Below are positions 63,072 through 64,000 of a stretch of 64,000 bases of DNA, piece by piece. Position 1 is the first letter of the stretch. The number at the start of each line of letters is the position of its first letter. Made by a program: the position numbers and the translations under genes. This DNA is from GCA-2748575 sp965222725. GTDB lineage: Bacteria > Pseudomonadota > Gammaproteobacteria > Pseudomonadales > Ketobacteraceae. Where the stretch lies: positions 372,001-436,000 of the forward strand of contig OZ244969.1 in NCBI GenBank assembly GCA_965222725.1. Reading direction: 5' to 3'. The notes under the pieces are model-generated. The model was not told the origin of the DNA. It saw only the letters and a list, made by a program, of their open reading frames with translations, and searched no databases.

Positions 63072-63752
63072 ATGACCACAGCATCAAAACCTCATATTGC
63101 CGTGATTGGCGGCACCGGCGCCATGGGCAAGGGCATTGCCTACCGGCTGTTAAAAGCCGGCTACCAGGTAACCATTGGAACCCGCAACCCGGATATCAGC
63201 AGTGACGTTATTCAACAACTGCAGGAAAAAGTCGCTACCGACAGGCTGCAGGTGGCCACCAACAGTGAGGCTGCCACCAACGCTGATCTGGTTTTTGTGA
63301 CAGTACCTTTTGCTCATCAGGAAGCCACTCTGCGCGACATTGCCCCCATGGTTTCTGCCAAGATTGTGATTGACGCCACCGTCGCCCTGAATCCGCCCAG
63401 GGTCAATACCGTTCACCTGCGTAACGGTGAATCCGCCGGCATGGCAGCCCAGCAAACACTGGGGGATTCCGTCAAGCTGGTATCGGCTTTTCAGAACGTG
63501 GCGGCCGCCAGCCTGCTGAAGGAAGATGACAACCATTGCGATGTGCTAGTCACCGGAAATGACCGGGAATCCTGTGATCTGATATGCCGTCTGATTGGCG
63601 ACATGGGCTTTACCGCTTTCTATGCGGGCGCCATTCAAAACTCCATCGCGGTGGAAGCCATGACATCCGTATTAATCCAGATCAACCGCCATTACGGTGT
63701 TCCCGGTGCGGGCCTTCAGATCAATCTTAACCATCCTGCAGGAAACGCCTGA
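63072..63752 (+). CDS. npdG: NADPH-dependent F420 reductase
   Basis: The start at 63072 is 6 bases after a TAGGA site, giving 226 residues; ATG 63066 is too close. The N-terminal NADP site is IAVIGGTGAMGKGIAYRLLKAG with TRNPD after the second strand. Further family landmarks are VFVTVPFAHQEATL, VIDATVALNPP, LVSAFQNVAAASLL and CDVLVTGND. The enzyme moves hydride between NADPH and F420, supplying F420H2 to the two FDOR proteins. Its start follows the FDOR-A stop by 8 bases. Confidence 0.92.
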   Translation: MTTASKPHIAVIGGTGAMGKGIAYRLLKAGYQVTIGTRNPDISSDVIQQLQEKVATDRLQVATNSEAATNADLVFVTVPFAHQEATLRDIAPMVSAKIVIDATVALNPPRVNTVHLRNGESAGMAAQQTLGDSVKLVSAFQNVAAASLLKEDDNHCDVLVTGNDRESCDLICRLIGDMGFTAFYAGAIQNSIAVEAMTSVLIQINRHYGVPGAGLQINLNHPAGNA

Positions 63753-63754
63753 CC

Positions 63755-64000
63755 ATGGAAATTCTTCCCGTTAAGGGCATGCCCCTGATAAAGCCCGGTG
63801 ACGATCTGCCGGCAGTGATTGCCAAAACGGTTTCGCAGAACTGTATTTCTCTGGAAAACGGTGACGTGCTGGTGCTGGCCCAGAAGATCGTATCCAAGGC
63901 CGAGTCCCGTTATGTAAACCTGAACGATGTGATTCCCGGGGAGGAAGCCCGGGAACTTGCCAGGGTCACCGACAAGGATCCACGCCTTGTGCAGGTGATC
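63755..64000 (+). CDS. cofE: F420-0:gamma-glutamyl ligase (partial, C-terminus outside window)
   Basis: Starting 2 bases after the reductase stop, 82 codons are visible before the edge. They read like the CofE N-terminus: MEILPVKGMPLIKPGDDL, LENGDVLVLAQKIVSKAESR and VTDKDPRLVQVI, with the VLAQKIVSKAES block diagnostic for the GTP-dependent ligase. It adds the glutamate tail to F420-0. The remaining part, and a possible nitroreductase-type fusion as in FbiB, lie beyond position 64000. Confidence 0.95.
   Translation, partial: MEILPVKGMPLIKPGDDLPAVIAKTVSQNCISLENGDVLVLAQKIVSKAESRYVNLNDVIPGEEARELARVTDKDPRLVQVI

Overview
The window looks like chromosome of an aerobic, Gram-negative gammaproteobacterium, probably a marine or aquatic member of the broad Pseudomonadales/Cellvibrionales/Alcanivorax neighbourhood. 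The outer-membrane TamA-TamB pair, purEK, the cytochrome b561-YceI pair, MtfA, YqgE and YbaK all point that way. Genus cannot be fixed from sequence alone. No tRNA, rRNA, transposase, phage gene or CRISPR array was recognised.

Layout. 1-8.4 kb: YceI (cut by the window edge) with a cytochrome b561, an ABA4-like membrane protein, a nitrobindin-like haem-binding protein, an OmpR-type two-component pair, a 7TMR-DISM diguanylate cyclase and an isolated, divergent flagellin. 8.4-17.3 kb: purEK, tamAB, a secreted C-terminally anchored orphan and a GNAT acetyltransferase. 17.3-25.9 kb: a surface/periplasmic block with two Receptor-L-domain-like secreted proteins, a small Cys-rich anchored protein translationally coupled to a dihaem cytochrome c peroxidase-UnbV fusion lipoprotein, and a lipoprotein with ten thrombospondin type 3 calcium-binding units. 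26-34.6 kb: P2-type cation ATPase, GapN-type aldehyde dehydrogenase, an ABC exporter with a membrane-anchored YqgE, and MtfA with a SEC-C tail. 34.6-39 kb: a TetR-controlled operon (SDR, PF10118 metal-dependent hydrolase, Baeyer-Villiger/AlmA-like FAD monooxygenase). 39-48 kb: YbaK, a CheA-like membrane sensor, an ECF42-type sigma factor with its predicted target operon (DUF1428-AHSA1 fusion and a YCII/DGPF protein) behind a matching promoter, a DJ-1/PfpI protein and a formate/nitrite channel.

The most unusual part is 48-64 kb. A LysR regulator and an HAE3/MmpL-type RND exporter precede a CoA-acylating aldehyde dehydrogenase and an O-methyltransferase. These face a convergent operon of a GST and two acyl/aryl-CoA ligases. 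That operon shares a 363-bp divergent control region with a coenzyme F420 operon: an FDOR-B oxidoreductase, CofC, a CofG-CofH fusion (FbiC), an FDOR-A/Ddn-type reductase, an NADPH:F420 reductase and the start of CofE (cut by the window end). So the operon makes the deazaflavin chromophore, activates the lactyl-type side chain, adds glutamate, reduces F420 and carries two candidate F420H2-using enzymes. CofD is not in the window. The adjacent ligase/reductase/methyltransferase/exporter genes are candidates for an F420-linked pathway acting on a carboxylic acid, perhaps aromatic. That link is inferred from gene order only.
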